DNA of 64,000 nt from contig NC_087065.1 of the NCBI RefSeq assembly GCF_963678635.1, positions 77,695,396 to 77,759,395 of the forward strand, in the 5' to 3' direction. The stretch is from Symsagittifera roscoffensis. Its lineage: Eukaryota > Xenacoelomorpha > Acoela > Convolutidae. Below the pieces are notes generated by a model, which saw only the letters and a list, made by a program, of their open reading frames with translations, did no database searches and was not told the DNA's origin. A program made the translations under genes and the position numbers. Positions 33,601 to 48,600 of the stretch are shown piece after piece. The number at the start of each line of letters is the position of its first letter. The first letter of the stretch is position 1.

Positions 33601-36600
33601 ACGAAAAATTGCTTTGAGAGGGTAAGTCACCTGCCTCCTCCCCCAATAGTGTGTCTTCTTCCACAATTTTAACGGAGTGCCGTCAAGGGTCCCCAAAGAA
33701 TTTAGTAGCTTTCTTGCTACGTGATGAGGTCCTGACAGCTTCCGAGTCATCCACTATAGGTTGAGCCGGGAGAGAAAGAGAAGGATATGACGAATATGAG
33801 TCTGGAGGTATAAAACCCTCTGGAGCGACATCAGCAGGTGAAGAATACTCAGAACGGGCATTCGCTACTGTGGGATTAACAGACTGTGTGATAGGCGGGG
33901 AAGAAACGAGAGTATCCATTGGAGACTGATTCAGAGAAAAAGACGAGTCAGCAAACGTGACTGGCGGCAAGTTATCTTGTATCCGTGGTCGCTTCTCCAC
34001 TGGGGTAGATTCCCGAACCAACTGCAGAGTATTCTGGCCAGAGGAACTCTCACTTGACGAGTCGATAGTGAGATCCACCACCATCGGTTGTGAAACACTA
34101 GTGTCATCCGGGCGTTTCTCTAACAGAGTTGGTTGAGACGAACGGGTAACTGGCTTTTTTCCTCCACTTCGTAAATACGGTCCTGGTGTTTGAAGGCGAT
34201 CACCTAATGGGTTTTGAGTTGCTGAAATGTTATTACGGAAGTTAGGTTTAAGACAAACATGGTTTTTTTGATAAACTTTTCCTTTGTCAGTAACATAAGT
34301 GTGATCGGTAATGCGAGTAATCTTGAATTTTGCAAGCTTAAAAAGAGGTTTGCCCGACTGACAATCTACAATTTTCCTAAATACTCTAACACGGCTAGAA
34401 TCGGATAAGAGAAGAGTTTCCAATTGACTTGTTTTGGACTGGCGACGAGGTTGTAGAGTCGGTAAACGAAGGACACTGGCCTGAGCCCCTGGGGGCGTGA
34501 TAACTGATCGATCCTCCGCAAAACAAGGTGTTTGGCGAGAAAGGCCTGTTTTGAGCGAATGAGCCAAATCTGAGTGACGACTCGACAACTCTTGAAGGAC
34601 TCGTTTGCCCCCATCCGGCGGAAGGTTTCTCTTGTATTGTGTCCATTTATTGGCCGCCCGAGCAAGATCTGCTAACGCTTTGTAAGGCTCACTCTCAGCA
34701 TTATTTCCCTCCAGAGAAAACATAGGGTTGAAACGTGGGGCAATCTGAGGGCTGGCACTTCCTCTCGGCACTATCTTGGCACGATCACGACTGTAGTCCT
34801 GGCTAGCAATTTGATCCGGCGTTAAGAGATTGCGCTCAAGTCTTTGTGCTGAAGTATAAGAATTAACGACATTATGAAAAGCTTGTGACCATTCAGTATT
34901 TGGCTTACGTCCAAAATGCAACTCAAAATGCGACTTCTTAAGTGTAGAATGATTACTCTTGCGAATGTCTTCTGCTATCCGATGGAGTACCTCTTTAAAA
35001 TTAGCGAAATTAGGATCAAGTTTCTTCGTGCCCAACTTTAGTTTTATAGTCTGTATCATACGTTCAACGAGACCAGAACCTCGATGATCTCCAACAGGAG
35101 AAAGGATATGTTTAATACCTCCACTAGAACAAAATTGTTGTACTAAATCGTTTTTAAACCCAGAGCCATGATCAGTCCTGATAGAATGAGGTAATCCATG
35201 AATTTGAATGTAAGATCTAAGGAATTTAGTAACCTTTTTAGCCCCAGTAGTTTTCGTAATAAGGACGGATGGAAATTTCGAGAAACGATCAATAGCTACT
35301 AAGAGGAAAATCTTCACACCTTTTTCATCCAAAATAGGACCAGCAAAATCTAACTGTAATTCCTGATTTGGCGCCGTTAAATCAGGTAAAGGTTGAGTGG
35401 TATGAAAAGTTTTAACAGGCTTAAGGTTCTTACTATACAACCTGCATTCGCGGCACTTCTCGCAGATATCGACAATCTGTCGATTTAAAAACTGCCACCA
35501 AATGTACTCTGAGGCTGACATCATGGCCTCTTGTCCAGGATGAGACCGATGGAGACGGGCGAACACGGCTTGCCTCAAAGTTTCCGGAATGGCCAACTTA
35601 TTGTCAACTATCACACAATTATTGATGACCGCTGCCTTGGGCCAGAACTGAGCCATGTAGGCCCCGAGTTTATTGAAGCTGGTAACATCCTTATTGATAA
35701 TAGCCCTATTCATCGAACCCAGGAATCGATCTTCCTCAGTGAGCTCTGCTAAAAGATCGGCGTCGAACAACCCTGGTAGTCCCACGATTTCTTTCTTGGA
35801 CTTTGAGAGGATAGCTTTGCCACCGTTAACAGCAAACACACCAACTTTAGCAGCAGTATGAATTTTCCCCGGTCATGATAAGCGGCACCTTGGCTGTGTC
35901 CCTCCTTTCTTGAGACGGTCCTGGCTGCAACAAAACGTGTCTTCGCTGCACGCTCCCGGGTCCGATTGTGTTGACGCACCCGATCCAGACGAGAGATTTG
36001 TCCTACCTGACGAGATCTCACTGTGGGACGCGGGCTCGGTCGTCTGAATTTCGGGGAACTCAAAGGAAAGTTTTCCACAAATGAGAGGAGGTCTGTCCGT
36101 TCCGCCGCCGAGTTGAGTAGTGGTTGTGAGTCAGGGGGGTGAACTAGTTGAGAATGTGAGTCGTCGGCAGTAGGTTGGGGGGAAGTAACTGGTGGTACAA
36201 TAAGATGAGATGAGTTCATGATGAGATTTTGAGGTTGATTTGTTGAATAAGGAAAAGATGAGAAGAAAGAGTTGTGACTATCTTTTATCGATTCAGGTCG
36301 GAGACAATGATTTAAAGCGAGCGAAACTGGTCTACGATTATTAATTTGCATACCCGTCTCTGATTGGTCGGCACTTGAACAGCATATTTCTACGCCCTCT
36401 TTCGGTGAGAAACTTAAAGCACGAATTTGCATAACGTGATTTGATTGGTCGAGAGAAAGATTTGGTTTCCGAATATGAGGAACAACGCCCTCTTGCGACT
36501 GAGAATATAAACCGTCATCTGAATGAATCACGTTAGATGAATTGATAAATGTCAAGGCTGAATTAAAAGCCTCAATGGACTTAACAACAAATATTTCATC

Positions 36601-39600
36601 ATATATAGAAGGTGTCGGAGCCGAAAAAGTAGGATAGCGAGACAAATAGTCTACAATGCCTAATGTAACCCCAGGGACATGAAAAACTTCGAAATCGAAG
36701 GGTAACAGCCAATCCGCCCAACGCAAAAGGCGCGACTGATAAGACTTGTTATTATAGTTTTCACTCAGTGCCGAAATAATAGCTTTGCGGTCCGTCAACA
36801 CTTGAAAACGAATACCCAACAAATACGTACGAAAATGTTCACACGCCCAAACGATTGCCAACAACTCTAATTCATTTGTACTATACTTCGTTTTGGCATT
36901 ATTGAGAAAACGCGAAGCAAAAGCAGTGGGAGCCCAGACTCCCGGTTCAATCTCCTGTTCAAGTCATGCTCCTAGTCCGTTATGACTAGCGTCACACTTC
37001 ACTCGAGACTTCTTTGAAGAGTCATAATGGAACAAATTGGGGATTTTAGCCACCAGATTGATTATACTCTTGAAGGCCTTATCTTGTTCCTCGCCCCAGC
37101 GAAAAGACTGCTTATTACATGCCTTTAAAGATTCTCGAAAATGAACTGTAAAAGTATGTAAATCAGGTATAAACCGTTGGAGATGATTTAGCGTTCCCAT
37201 AAACGAACGAAGCTGTTTCAAAGTTCTGAGGGGTTTAAGTGACTGGATCGCATCAACCTTTGAAAATTTTGGGGAGTAACCGTCCTCATTTATAACGTAG
37301 CCAAGTTAACAGGTTTACCGAAAATTCACACTTAGTAAACTTCAGTGCAAAGCCTTCTGCATCGAGCCTCTGCATCACTTTCTCAACCAAATTGTTATGT
37401 TCTTGAACATCTCCCTTCGTGACTATTATAATGTCATCCAAGTAGCAAATTACACCCTCCACTCCTTGTAAGGTACAATCCATCGCCTTCTGGAACTCGG
37501 TTGGCATATCAGTCAAGCCATAGAACCCAGTCTTAAACCGATAGGTCTCCACACAAGATATTGAAATTACAGTCACTACTGGTAACTGACGATAGTGGTA
37601 ACTGACTGAAGGCATACTTCAGGTCTAATGAGTTAAACCAAACCTTACCAGGCACATCTTTGGTGATTATCTGAGCCGCCGAATCAATAAGCTCATGAAT
37701 GTTTGGCATCTGGTATTTATTGTTCCTGATTTTCGCATTGCCTGGTTTAGCATTTAAGGCAAGTTTGATTGAGCCATCCTTCTTGGCTGTCAACACAATG
37801 GGCGCTATGAAATAGTCAGTTGTATATTTATCCAGTTTCTCAATTGTTTGATCTCATTAGCGACTCTATCCTGGATATGAATCGGGACTTTACGTCCTTT
37901 AACTTGACGCGGTACCAAAGGGTACTTAAAATTTGTGAACACTGTAATTTTTGGATCTTCCTAATCGACTAAACACATAAGCATATTTCTTGGCGAAGAA
38001 GGAACTCCAATAGTCAGAAGTCGGACCTTGACCCTTAACTTCCAGCTGCTGAACGCATTCTACCCTCAGTTGAGTAGTCACCACACCCAGTTGATCTTGC
38101 AAATCTAAGCCCAACTGATTTCGGGTTCGATTCTCAGAAACAAGGAAATAAGCCTCCTCTACTTTCCAACCACTAGAAGAGATCGGGAGACTAACTGAGC
38201 CGAGAAGACGAATCGGTTTCTTATTATAACCGACATACAGAGTATCTTTAGGGTACCGTGAAATATCACGGAATTGGAAGGACGGGTTGCGTTGAAGTAT
38301 TAAATCACAAGTTCGTTTGTTGAGGAACGAAACTGGACTTCCAGTATCGACAGTTGAGTAAAAGAAACTCTACCCTGTACGCAACTGAATACTGAGGCTT
38401 CTTGGTTTGCCTTTGTTTGACTTTAGGAGCTCAATACTATCAATCCTGACAGCACTTTCCAGTTGCAACACACCGTATTCCGGTTCACTATCGTAATCGG
38501 CATCTATAAAATTACACTCGATGAGGGGATCTGCCACTTCCTCACTATCGTCAACCAAAATGACACGCCGTTTTGATGAGTTACAACATTTGGCAAAGTG
38601 ACGTCGTTTCTTACAAAGGTTACATGTAACCTCTCGAGCTGGACACGAACTTCTATGTTCTGGACTAAAAGGGTTGCCACAGAAATAGCATGCTTTGTTT
38701 CCTTTGTTACTTTGCGTTCTTTGTCGGTTGAATTGGTTCTGAGGGGAATTGCGTTTTCCTCGGGACGACTGGATTGAGATAGTAGGCTCTTGTTTAACCT
38801 TTATAGTGCTGGAAAATTGATTGTGCGGGAGTAGTTTTTGAAACTGAGCCGACGTACTGTCCCCCTTTTCACACTCCAGGGCGAGTTTAAAAGTGTCATC
38901 CAAGTCTACTTTTGCCTTAATCAGTTGTTGCTGGACATCCACATCACGGATTCGTCCGATGAAAAGATCTTTCAAAGTATCCCTCTCCTGAGCATTGTGC
39001 CAATTACACAAGGCAATTTGAGCACTGAGACGAGCATAAAATGAAGAGAAGGTATCGTTTTCCAACATGAATATGGTGTTATACAGTTTGATACGCTCGA
39101 CAGTATAATCACGTTCTATCTTGAACAACGTTTCACAAGCATTGTGAAAATCACGAAAAGGAGTAACACTAATGTCCGTGTGCGGGTAGGAATCAGCGAA
39201 ACGTCGTTTCCCTTCGTTTCCCAGAGCGAAAAACAATCGTGACTTCAGCCGGGCCTCAGCTTCGTGATAAAACCAGTTCAGGCCAATTCGAGGTCCTTTT
39301 CGTCTGCAATCGATATTCAATTCATTGATTCGAAGAACTGCCGCTTGGTCTCTGAGGATCCGGGCATTGGCCCCCCCTGCATCTTCCGTAGCACCGACAG
39401 CCTCTGCTCTCGGAGGAGGTTCATCAATGACCTCCGCGGGTTCTACTAATAGATTCTGAGGATTTACATTATCCTTCAGCCCAACTGCCAGGAAGAATTG
39501 TCCAATCCAAGATTACCAAAGGAACGGCGGGTTGATCGAAGGTTTCGCACAAAAAGGAGGAATACCTAACAGGTCAGTCCTGTCTTCATTCATAGGAACT

Positions 39601-42600
39601 GCTGGCTGCGCCATGACATTTGCCGAGATTTAGAGGACAAAACTTGGTTGTTCGTAATAGTAAATTGATTAATTAGTTGTTTAGATTCTTGGTTCCAATT
39701 TAATATTTGTTAGTCAAACTCTGACTAAGAGAAAACATTGAATAAAGTTTAGGATTAATATACATCTAGCAAACGATGTATCAAAACAACAGAGTGACCA
39801 CGCACAGCGTGGCACTCAATATAGGCCAAGCCGGTGGCCTTGAACACAACTGGTAATGAAATCAGCAGCATGGCTGCAAAAAGGCAATTAATAAACGAGG
39901 TCTCATGACAACTCTACAGCTGGATCAGGTGAAAAAGTTATGAGTTTATAAAGCTTTGTAAATGTTTTTCTTGTGACAATCAATTTTGTCGGTTTTGTCT
40001 GAGTCGTCTTTGTCAAAAATTTACACGTTAAAATTCTCGTTTTTGTAGTTAAGTCAACAGGTAAAAAATGTATGTTATTCGCATCCTAAACATGATGTGC
40101 TTTAAACCGTTGACGAAGCCGTTGACGACGCCACTTATAATATTAAACACGGACTTTTCTGATGACAAGGATTGAAAGCGTGAAATTTTTAAACAAGCCA
40201 GCATTTTTTAAATAGCCTATGAAGCTTTTTGAATTTCAGGCTTTTTCTAACAAACTTTTGATAACTGTTTTGTTAAAAACTAATAATACTTTCTTGCTTT
40301 AGCTTCTGGCATAAGGAAATCTCCCAACTTAGGCTACAATTAATTTCCGAACAATTTCCGGCTATTCTTACTTTACTCTGCTCTCCCTTCAGGGACTCGA
40401 TCCACTGATTGCGCAAACGGTTTTCCCTGTTTAACACAACCATAACCATTTTCGGACGGCCGATCCTAAATAATTTTAAGGCGCAAATTAATACTAAAAC
40501 TGCGGGGTAACGCGATAAGAAAAAAAAACATTTTTTTTGTCATGAGCTTTTGATGTGCTGTAATATTTTGACGATGCCAATTTTAATAAATAATTTACAC
40601 ACATAAAAAAGTTACTGAAATCGTCTTTTTTGGCGCTGACTGAAATTAGGGTCTTGATATTTTTTCGAGAACTTGTTTTACTTGATTTCGAAAAAAGAAA
40701 TCCAAGTAACTTAAGTTTTCAAACTTTATATCCGCCCGGGATTTTACATATTCAATTTACCATGAAATGCTTGTTTTCACATTCAGACAAATTTTACCCC
40801 CTTTTATGTTAGCTCAGTAGCTCTATAAAATACAATTTTGGTGCAACATTACAGAGCAAAAAATAACAGACAAACGGTAAACACTGTTTCGCGCTGTCTA
40901 ACCCAATCATACAGAATGTCAACGCAGAGGAAGGGAACTAAGCGGAGCAAAAATTCACTAACTGTAACAAGACTGCTCGTATCAGGGCGAAGCCCTGAAT
41001 GTTCGGACTGCCTTTTAAGGTCTATGGAGCAGTAATAAAATTAAAAATTTAAATGTAATGAAATAAAAACTAAAATACTTTTAAAAAAAACTTGAGAATT
41101 TTTGTGAAAACATCCCCCCACACGTCTTAGTAAGTACAAAGTGATAGATTTTTCTCCTATTAACAAATCAGTTATGGCAAATAAGCTTCCTTGAACCAAT
41201 TGGGAACGATTTCTAAGACAAATTAAATCTCGCTTACGCGTTAATAGCGCGAAATATATCGCGCGTTAATTGTCCCAAATTGGCCAAAACGGCAAACTTT
41301 AAACCCCCATAACTTGACGAAAAACGATCACAGGTAAAGCATATTTTCAAATTTAAGTTCAGGACAACAATAGCTTTCGAATGATATAGAAACCTCCTTC
41401 AAAAATGGCTAGTTAAAAGTCTAATTTATCTGAAGAAAAAAAATCAACCCCGAGCACAAATCATCCGTTACAGTTGTCCTGAGCTTGATTTTTCACCTGT
41501 GATTATTTTTCGTAAAATTATGGGGGTTTAAAGATTGCCATTTTGGCCAATTTGGGACAATTAATGCGCGATTTATTTTGCGCTATTAACGTCTAGAGAT
41601 TTAATCCGTCTTAGAAATTGTTCCAAATTGGTTCAAGGAAGATTATTTGCCATAATTGAATCGTTACAAGGAACAAAATTTAACCTTTTGTTCTTTATAT
41701 GGCGTGGGGGGTGATGATTTTCATTTAAAAAATTCAAATTAAAAAAAATTCATTTTATTTTATTATTAATACATTTAATTTTTGAAAATTATTACTGCTC
41801 CAGAAACCTTAAAAGGCAGTCGGAGCATTGAGGGCTTTGCCTTGATACGAGCAGTCTTGTTGTATTTTGCGTTTTTCTACCATGTATATTTTACCAGAAC
41901 AAGTTTTTGAGATCTTTTTAAGTTTATCTCCCTATTACCTAAGTAACGAATACCCCCCCCCCCCCCGCCCCCATAAAAAAATAAATCAATGGTGAAGCAA
42001 AAAAATCCGAATTTTATACATTTTAACGAATATCCTCTTTTGCAAAAGGTATAATATTTTAAAGAGTAGTTAAAGTGGTCCAGTTTTTGATTTTAAACGT
42101 GGTTTTTTTTCGACTTTCGAAAAGATGACAGATTTTTTATGCTTGGAATGAGATTTTTTCTTCAGACAAATTTCAAATTTACAACGAATCACTTTTGAGC
42201 AGAATAGTTTTTTTGTCATCTGAAAAAACTTGGCGTAAGAGCTCAAAATAAATGTGTCAATCAATGTCTCCAATCTTTGGAAAATTGGAAAATTGGAAAA
42301 TTGATACGACTAATTTTGTCAACATTTCAAGTTTAATCGAGCACTATTCATCCGCTTATATCAATATTAAAGTTTGAATGTCATAATTATCATAACCGCA
42401 AATAAGTCAGTTTAAAACATCTACCAAACTTTAAATCTAAAACAAATATATTTAGATGATTTTCAATTGACCACAGAGCACTCCATTGAAAATACTTGAA
42501 ACTGATTGGGCTAAATCAACATCTTACTACCGCATAGGCGAATAAAACAATAATTCTAATCCAAATTTCAAACAAAACGATACTGAACTCGGTTTTCAAT

Positions 42601-45600
42601 ACCATCAAGTGGTCGGAACCTATGATACTAGCCTAGGGTCTTTTTGTTGTAAGGCCAAAAACTGATCTTTTTGATTTCCTCAAAACTAGATCATAATGCT
42701 CAAAACTGTTCGTTTGATATTAATTACATCAAACTCACATCTGGATATTCATTAAAAACAGATGAGTTTATAAGACAGATTGGTATTTTCAGGCAGCGCA
42801 ACAGAAAAGATCCCAAGCCTGCTTAGACTTACTTGGTGATTGCGAGGTTCTCTTCGATGGTTTGATTCCACACATCGTGGGCAGGCAGGTCTCCCGTCAC
42901 CAGAATGTAATCGAACTGCTCCTTGGACAACTTAGCCAATAAGTTCTCCAGAGTCACTTTTGGGGAGTCGCAATCTGAACAGCCTCTATTGGATAATTTC
43001 TGCTCCGGCATAAGGGGTAGAGGGGGTTAAAGAAAAAATTTAAAATTAGCTCTCTTTAAAATTGGACTCTCGTAGGATCTTGCTCATTTTCATCATCAAG
43101 GGTTAAGTCATCTTTTTTTTTAGCCGAAACGCCTTTTTTTCTTAAGCACCTTTTCAAACGAATTTTTTTGATAACAATGGCCATGTCAAAATTTTTTCTT
43201 TGTCTTCTCTTTCTCAACAATGTACCAGCAAGGAAATTTCAAAAAAATAGTATAACTTTTGTTATAATTTAAAATACTAAAAATTAATTGATTAGAAGTG
43301 CTAACTCAGGGCTAAAGCAAGACCTTAAACTCTACCGCATTAGCGAGAAAAGGGTTCACTCTAACCAAATTTTCAAATTTGAAGAATAGCTCGGAAAATT
43401 CATAAGGTCAACTTGGATAGTTTATTTGTGCTTCCTTGATCGTGGGTGATCATTAGAACGCGAGTGGAAGCAGTGTTCATTTTTTTAAATCTAAAACTCA
43501 TGTTTTATAGCATTTTGCCCAAAAATGAATTTACGCTTGCGATTAGTAAAAGTTTTCAAATAAGAGCACATACGTTTTTTGAGTTAACAATTTTTTTAAC
43601 AGATCACTTGGATCATATATTAACTGGATTTGTAATAAATTTGAGTTTTTCAGTTTCTGCGGCACACTTGGCGCAGAATTAATGTGTACGCATGGACGGC
43701 AAATGTTGCAGGTGCGAATTGTGCCAGGATTAAATTTTCGGCCTATCATACGTTTAATTATTTTTGTCGGCTTAGCTGCCACATCATGGAGTTTTCTTCT
43801 GGTCTAAGTAAATTTAATTCTAGTAGCAAGTGTTTGAGATTTATACCTGTAGTTTGTAATTTCACTAACGCTATCATTGTATACTTTCTTCATTTTTTTG
43901 CTTATAACTTTCTTTATTCTGCCTAAATGGTTTTGATTATATTTATTGGTTTAGTAGCCTTAATAAGCTAATATTTTAATGTTACTGTTCCGACTTTCGT
44001 AACCAAAGTAATGGAATATTTGTGCTCAGGGTGGGTTTTTTTCTTCACACAACTAGCCATTTCTTCTTCAGACTTTTTAACTAGCCTTTTTTGACGGAAT
44101 TCTTTATATCATTCAAAAGGTATTGTTGTCCTGAGCTCAAATTTGAAAAAATATTCCACCTGTGATCATTTTTCGTAAAGTTACGAGGATTTAAAGATTG
44201 TCATTTTGGTCAATTTGGGACAATTAACGCGCGATATATTTCGCGCTATTAACGCGTAAAAGGAGAGTTAATCCGCCTTATAAATCGTTCCTAATTGGTT
44301 GAAAGAAGCTTATTTGCCAATATTGATTTGTTACAAGGAGCGAAAACTATCCTTTTGTACTTTATATGGCGTGAGGGGTGATGATTTTCATAAAACTTTT
44401 CAAATTTTAGATTTTTTTTTTTCATTTTGTTTTTATTACTTTTAATTTTTTTATGTTATTACTGCTCCATAAACCTTAAAAGGCAATCATAACTTTCAGC
44501 GCTTCGCCCTGATACGAGCAGTCTTGTTAGTTTATAGGCAGCCCTTAGGTTAATAGTAACCTAATAACTTGTAACCATCGGGTATCGACTTAGTAACCTA
44601 ATTTTTCAATGTCTGAGGGGAAACAGATTTTCAAGACCAGATCACCTCACCTCCGAAATCGCAGAAAATGGGAAAACGGTTAAAATTTGAGAACTTATTT
44701 TTTCAAATTTTTTCAGGACACTAATTTTGTTTTTGACTCAGAGGAAATTTTGTCGGCTTGAATGAAAATCAAATTGAGAAAAAAAGCAGTTAGGGCAGCT
44801 GCTACCACATAAATATGGCATTGCAAGCTAGCACGCAAACATTTGACGAAAAATCACTATGTTGACCAATTGGAAAAATATAGAATGATGTTTTCAATTT
44901 GAGGAAAGCACGTCCAGTAAAACAATTGCCGGTGGAGAATAAGTATTCAGGAATATTTATCGAGCGCCAACTAAGACATATTGAGACACGTATGAAACTT
45001 TTGATAGATTTTGTTGTTTCGACTTTTTTCATACAATATTTATAATTGTTACGATTTGTAAGTTTGTGGGCTAGCGTGCCATGCTATATTTGTGTTTCAT
45101 CGTAACTGTTGCGAAGCTTTGCTTCGCCTTTGTGTAATCATTTGGAGACCGTACTACCACGATAGGAGCATCAATTGAACAGTTTTATCATGGCAATTAT
45201 TCGTAAATTATGCTGTACCAAAAAACAACCTTGGTTACTTCTTGTTATCACAAATGAATGAGTTTGGCTGCCGCCATCCTCGATGTGGTTGCCATCAAAG
45301 TTCGCACCTTCGGACGATCGGTCCAATATGGATCTTCTGAAATAAAAACTTTACATCCCCCAGTCCCCCTTCCACTCCCCCCCCCCCAGAAATCCGCAAC
45401 AGCCACAGTTGACGTCACAAGAACAAAACTGGTCTTGGTTAAAGACTAAACAACTAACTTTAGTTTTTATTTCGGTTTATTCTAACATAACAACTGAGAA
45501 CATACAAGCGAGGCTGCCGTATTTGCCGGCCACGTAGAAGTAGGAGATGGGTTCCCCGTCTATGTCTCTGCAACACATGGGCTCCTCGCAGTGTGCATTA

Positions 45601-48600
45601 GACCCCTCCGAGTACAGCCTGTCCAAGTGAATGTCTGTCAAGTGCAACACTTTGTGCATCTCAGTACCCTAGAAGGATTAAAATTTGAGAAAAAAATAGG
45701 GATTTAAATTTGACTGGGGATATAACCAGAGAACCCCAAATGTATTAAGTTGCTGTGAAGTAGCCAAAAACAACTACTCAGAGTCCCCAACCCTTTCATA
45801 CACTGATTGGGATTATTTTGGGTTGACCAAAAAAAATTACGACCTTCTCCAAAAAGTTTTTAAATTACATTTTAGAAAATTTTGCGACGTTGGCAAGTTT
45901 TGAGAAAACAAGCAAAAATGCCGTATTTGAGCAATTTTAGACAATTTTAGTCAGCTAAAATTTGTTGCATTTTTGCGCCAAAGGGGTTTTTTCAAAATTG
46001 TAAAATTGGTCGGCCGAAAGAAAATGCCGTTAAGATAGTACCAAAGTGTGACTCTTTGAGAGGTCAGAGTATCGATTTTTTGAAAAAAAAAACATACGCT
46101 ACCGCTACCGCGCGCTCATGGTTTATTTCACACATTTCGAAGTATTTTTGATATTTTTGATATAGTTATTACTATAAAAGTTACTTTTTTCCGATTTTCC
46201 GATCTCTGATTTTTTCCGATTTTCCGATTTCTGATCTTTTTGATATAGTTATTACTATAAAAGTTACTTTTTTCCGATCTCTGGTTTTTCCGATTTTTTT
46301 CCTTTCCTTTTATTCATTTACAAAAAATGATCTTTTTAACCACAATAAACAGCAAAATGACTGCAATCAAATTTTAATTGATTAGTGTTATATAAAACGA
46401 ATTTTTAGACATTCAGAGCTTTCAAACAGTGTGTCGAAAAACAGGGCAGCGTTTTTATAAATATCAGCAGTGAACAGTTCAAACTACTCATTGTGACTCA
46501 CTGCGGGGGGCTGAGTGGGTGGCAGGTATTGTGGGCGGGGCGTGGGGGGGAAGTTGAGAGTCCAGGTGGGGGTGGGGACGGTGGGCGTGGCACAGCTGTT
46601 TCCGTAAATGAGTCCACACACCTCCTGTGGTGTCAGCACGTAATTCTCCGCCAGATAAACGACTGAAACAAAGACTGCAACGGTAATGGAGCCGAAAATG
46701 GAAGAGCGATTAGAGCAATTTCGAAAGGCGGCAGATGTAAAAAAAAATCAAATGTTTGAACTTCTGAGCACCCCTTCTTAAGCTTCAAATTGACCCAAAT
46801 CATGCAAAAATAAATCAACAGTATGAAATCACGATTAGATTTGTTTTTCCAAAAATTGGGAGAGAAAATAATTTCCCCAAAAATATCTTTGAGAGAATTA
46901 TATTATACTTCCTTCAATAGGGTGATAAAGTTGTCGAAAGAGCCCGTGCCCCCCCTTTAAATTCACCACTGCTAATAAAACCACTGGCGTAATTAGAACA
47001 CCAAAGCATCGAGTGATTTTTGTAGATTACTAATTTTTCGCGGTTTCGCTCACATCAAATATTATTTTTTGAAGAACAAGAACTAAATAAGAAAAGGCCA
47101 TCTTTTGTAATTTCTAAATCAATTTACTTTGACGAAAAATCCTTTCCAACCAAAATATCATATAAAAAGTGTCATAAAATTACAACTCCACGATATCCCA
47201 TTTCCAATAAAAGCGTTATCTAGAAAACACTGGCGAGGAAAATTTTTAGATAGATTCTCAAAAAAAACTTGTCCGAATTTTTTTCTATGTCTAAACTTAA
47301 ATTTTTACGCGCATAAGAGGATTTCACCGGATCATTTCTTGTAGATTCATATGATGTCATTTAGTTTCCAGCTGATGTCTTGAGATGATGCGGGATCATT
47401 AAGGAATCTTAATACCTTTCACCTTAACAAAAAAAAACAGAGAAACCAATACGAGACAAAAAAAATTCACCTTGTTGCATTTTTGCGCCAAAGGGGTTTT
47501 TTCAAAATTGTAAAATTGGTCGGCCGAAAGAAAATGCCGTTAAGATAGTACCAAAGTGTGACTCTTTGAGAGGTCAGAGTATCGATTTTTTGAAAAAAAA
47601 AACATACGCTACCGCTACCGCGCGCTCATGGTTTATTTCACACATTTCGAAGTATTTTTGATCTTTTTGATATAGTTATTACTATAAAAGTTACTTTTTT
47701 CCGATTTTCCGATCTCTGATTTTTTCCGATTTTCCGATTTCTGATCTTTTTGATATAGTTATTACTATAAAAGTTACTTTTTTCCGATCTCTGGTTTTTC
47801 CGATTTTTTTCCTTTCCTTTTATTCATTTACAAAAAATGATCTTTTTAACCACAATAAACAGCAAAATGACTGCAATCAAATTTTAATTGATTAGTGTTA
47901 TATAAAACGAATTTTTAGACATTCAGAGCTTTCAAACAGTGTGTCGAAAAACAGGGCAGCGTTTTTATAAATATCAGCAGTGAACAGTTCAAACTACTCA
48001 TTGTGACTCACTGCGGGGGGCTGAGTGGGTGGCAGGTATTGTGGGCGGGGCGTGGGGGGGAAGTTGAGAGTCCAGGTGGGGGTGGGGGTGGGGACGGTGG
48101 GCGTGGCACAGCTGTTTCCGTAAATGAGTCCACACACCTCCTGTGGTGTCAGCACGTAATTCTCCGCCAGATAAACGACTGAAACAAAGACTGCAACGGT
48201 AATGGAGCCGAAAATGGAAGAGCGATTAGAGCAATTTCGAAAGGCGGCAGATGTAAAAAAAAATCAAATGTTTGAACTTCTGAGCACCCCTTCTTAAGCT
48301 TCAAATTGACCCAAATCATGCAAAAATAAATCAACAGTATGAAATCACGATTAGATTTGTTTTTCCAAAAATTGGGAGAGAAAATAATTTCCCCAAAAAT
48401 ATCTTTGAGAGAATTATATTATACTTCCTTCAATAGGGTGATAAAGTTGTCGAAAGAGCCCGTGCCCCCCCTTTAAATTCACCACTGCTAATAAAACCAC
48501 TGGCGTAATTAGAACACCAAAGCATCGAGTGATTTTTGTAGATTACTAATTTTTTCGCGGTTTCGCTCACATCAAATATTATTTTTTGAAGAACAAGAAC

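Larger units (their letters stand above)
33015..39910 (-). mobile_element. Ty3/Gypsy LTR retrotransposon 'Gypsy-2' in intron 5
   Basis: A 6.9-kb element on the minus strand, related to Gypsy-1 (same gag signature, same zinc knuckles, same integrase style). LTRs are 309 bp (left) and 297 bp (right), differing by one 12-bp indel and about 7 substitutions, so it is younger than Gypsy-1. Flanks ACTCC and ACTCT are a near-perfect 5-bp target duplication. The integrase frame is intact; gag, protease and RT carry stops and frame changes, so the copy is not autonomous. Confidence 0.95.

Noticed and set aside
43543-43782. Gag-like zinc knuckle (T-C-N-I-C-R-P-C)
   Set aside because: Cysteine spacing does not fit CCHC and no neighbouring gag or pol sequence is visible.
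46633-46818. A 61-residue frame present three times (46633, 48149, 49661)
   Set aside because: It appears three times only because the DNA is triplicated. It lies mainly in intron sequence in a different frame from exon 3.
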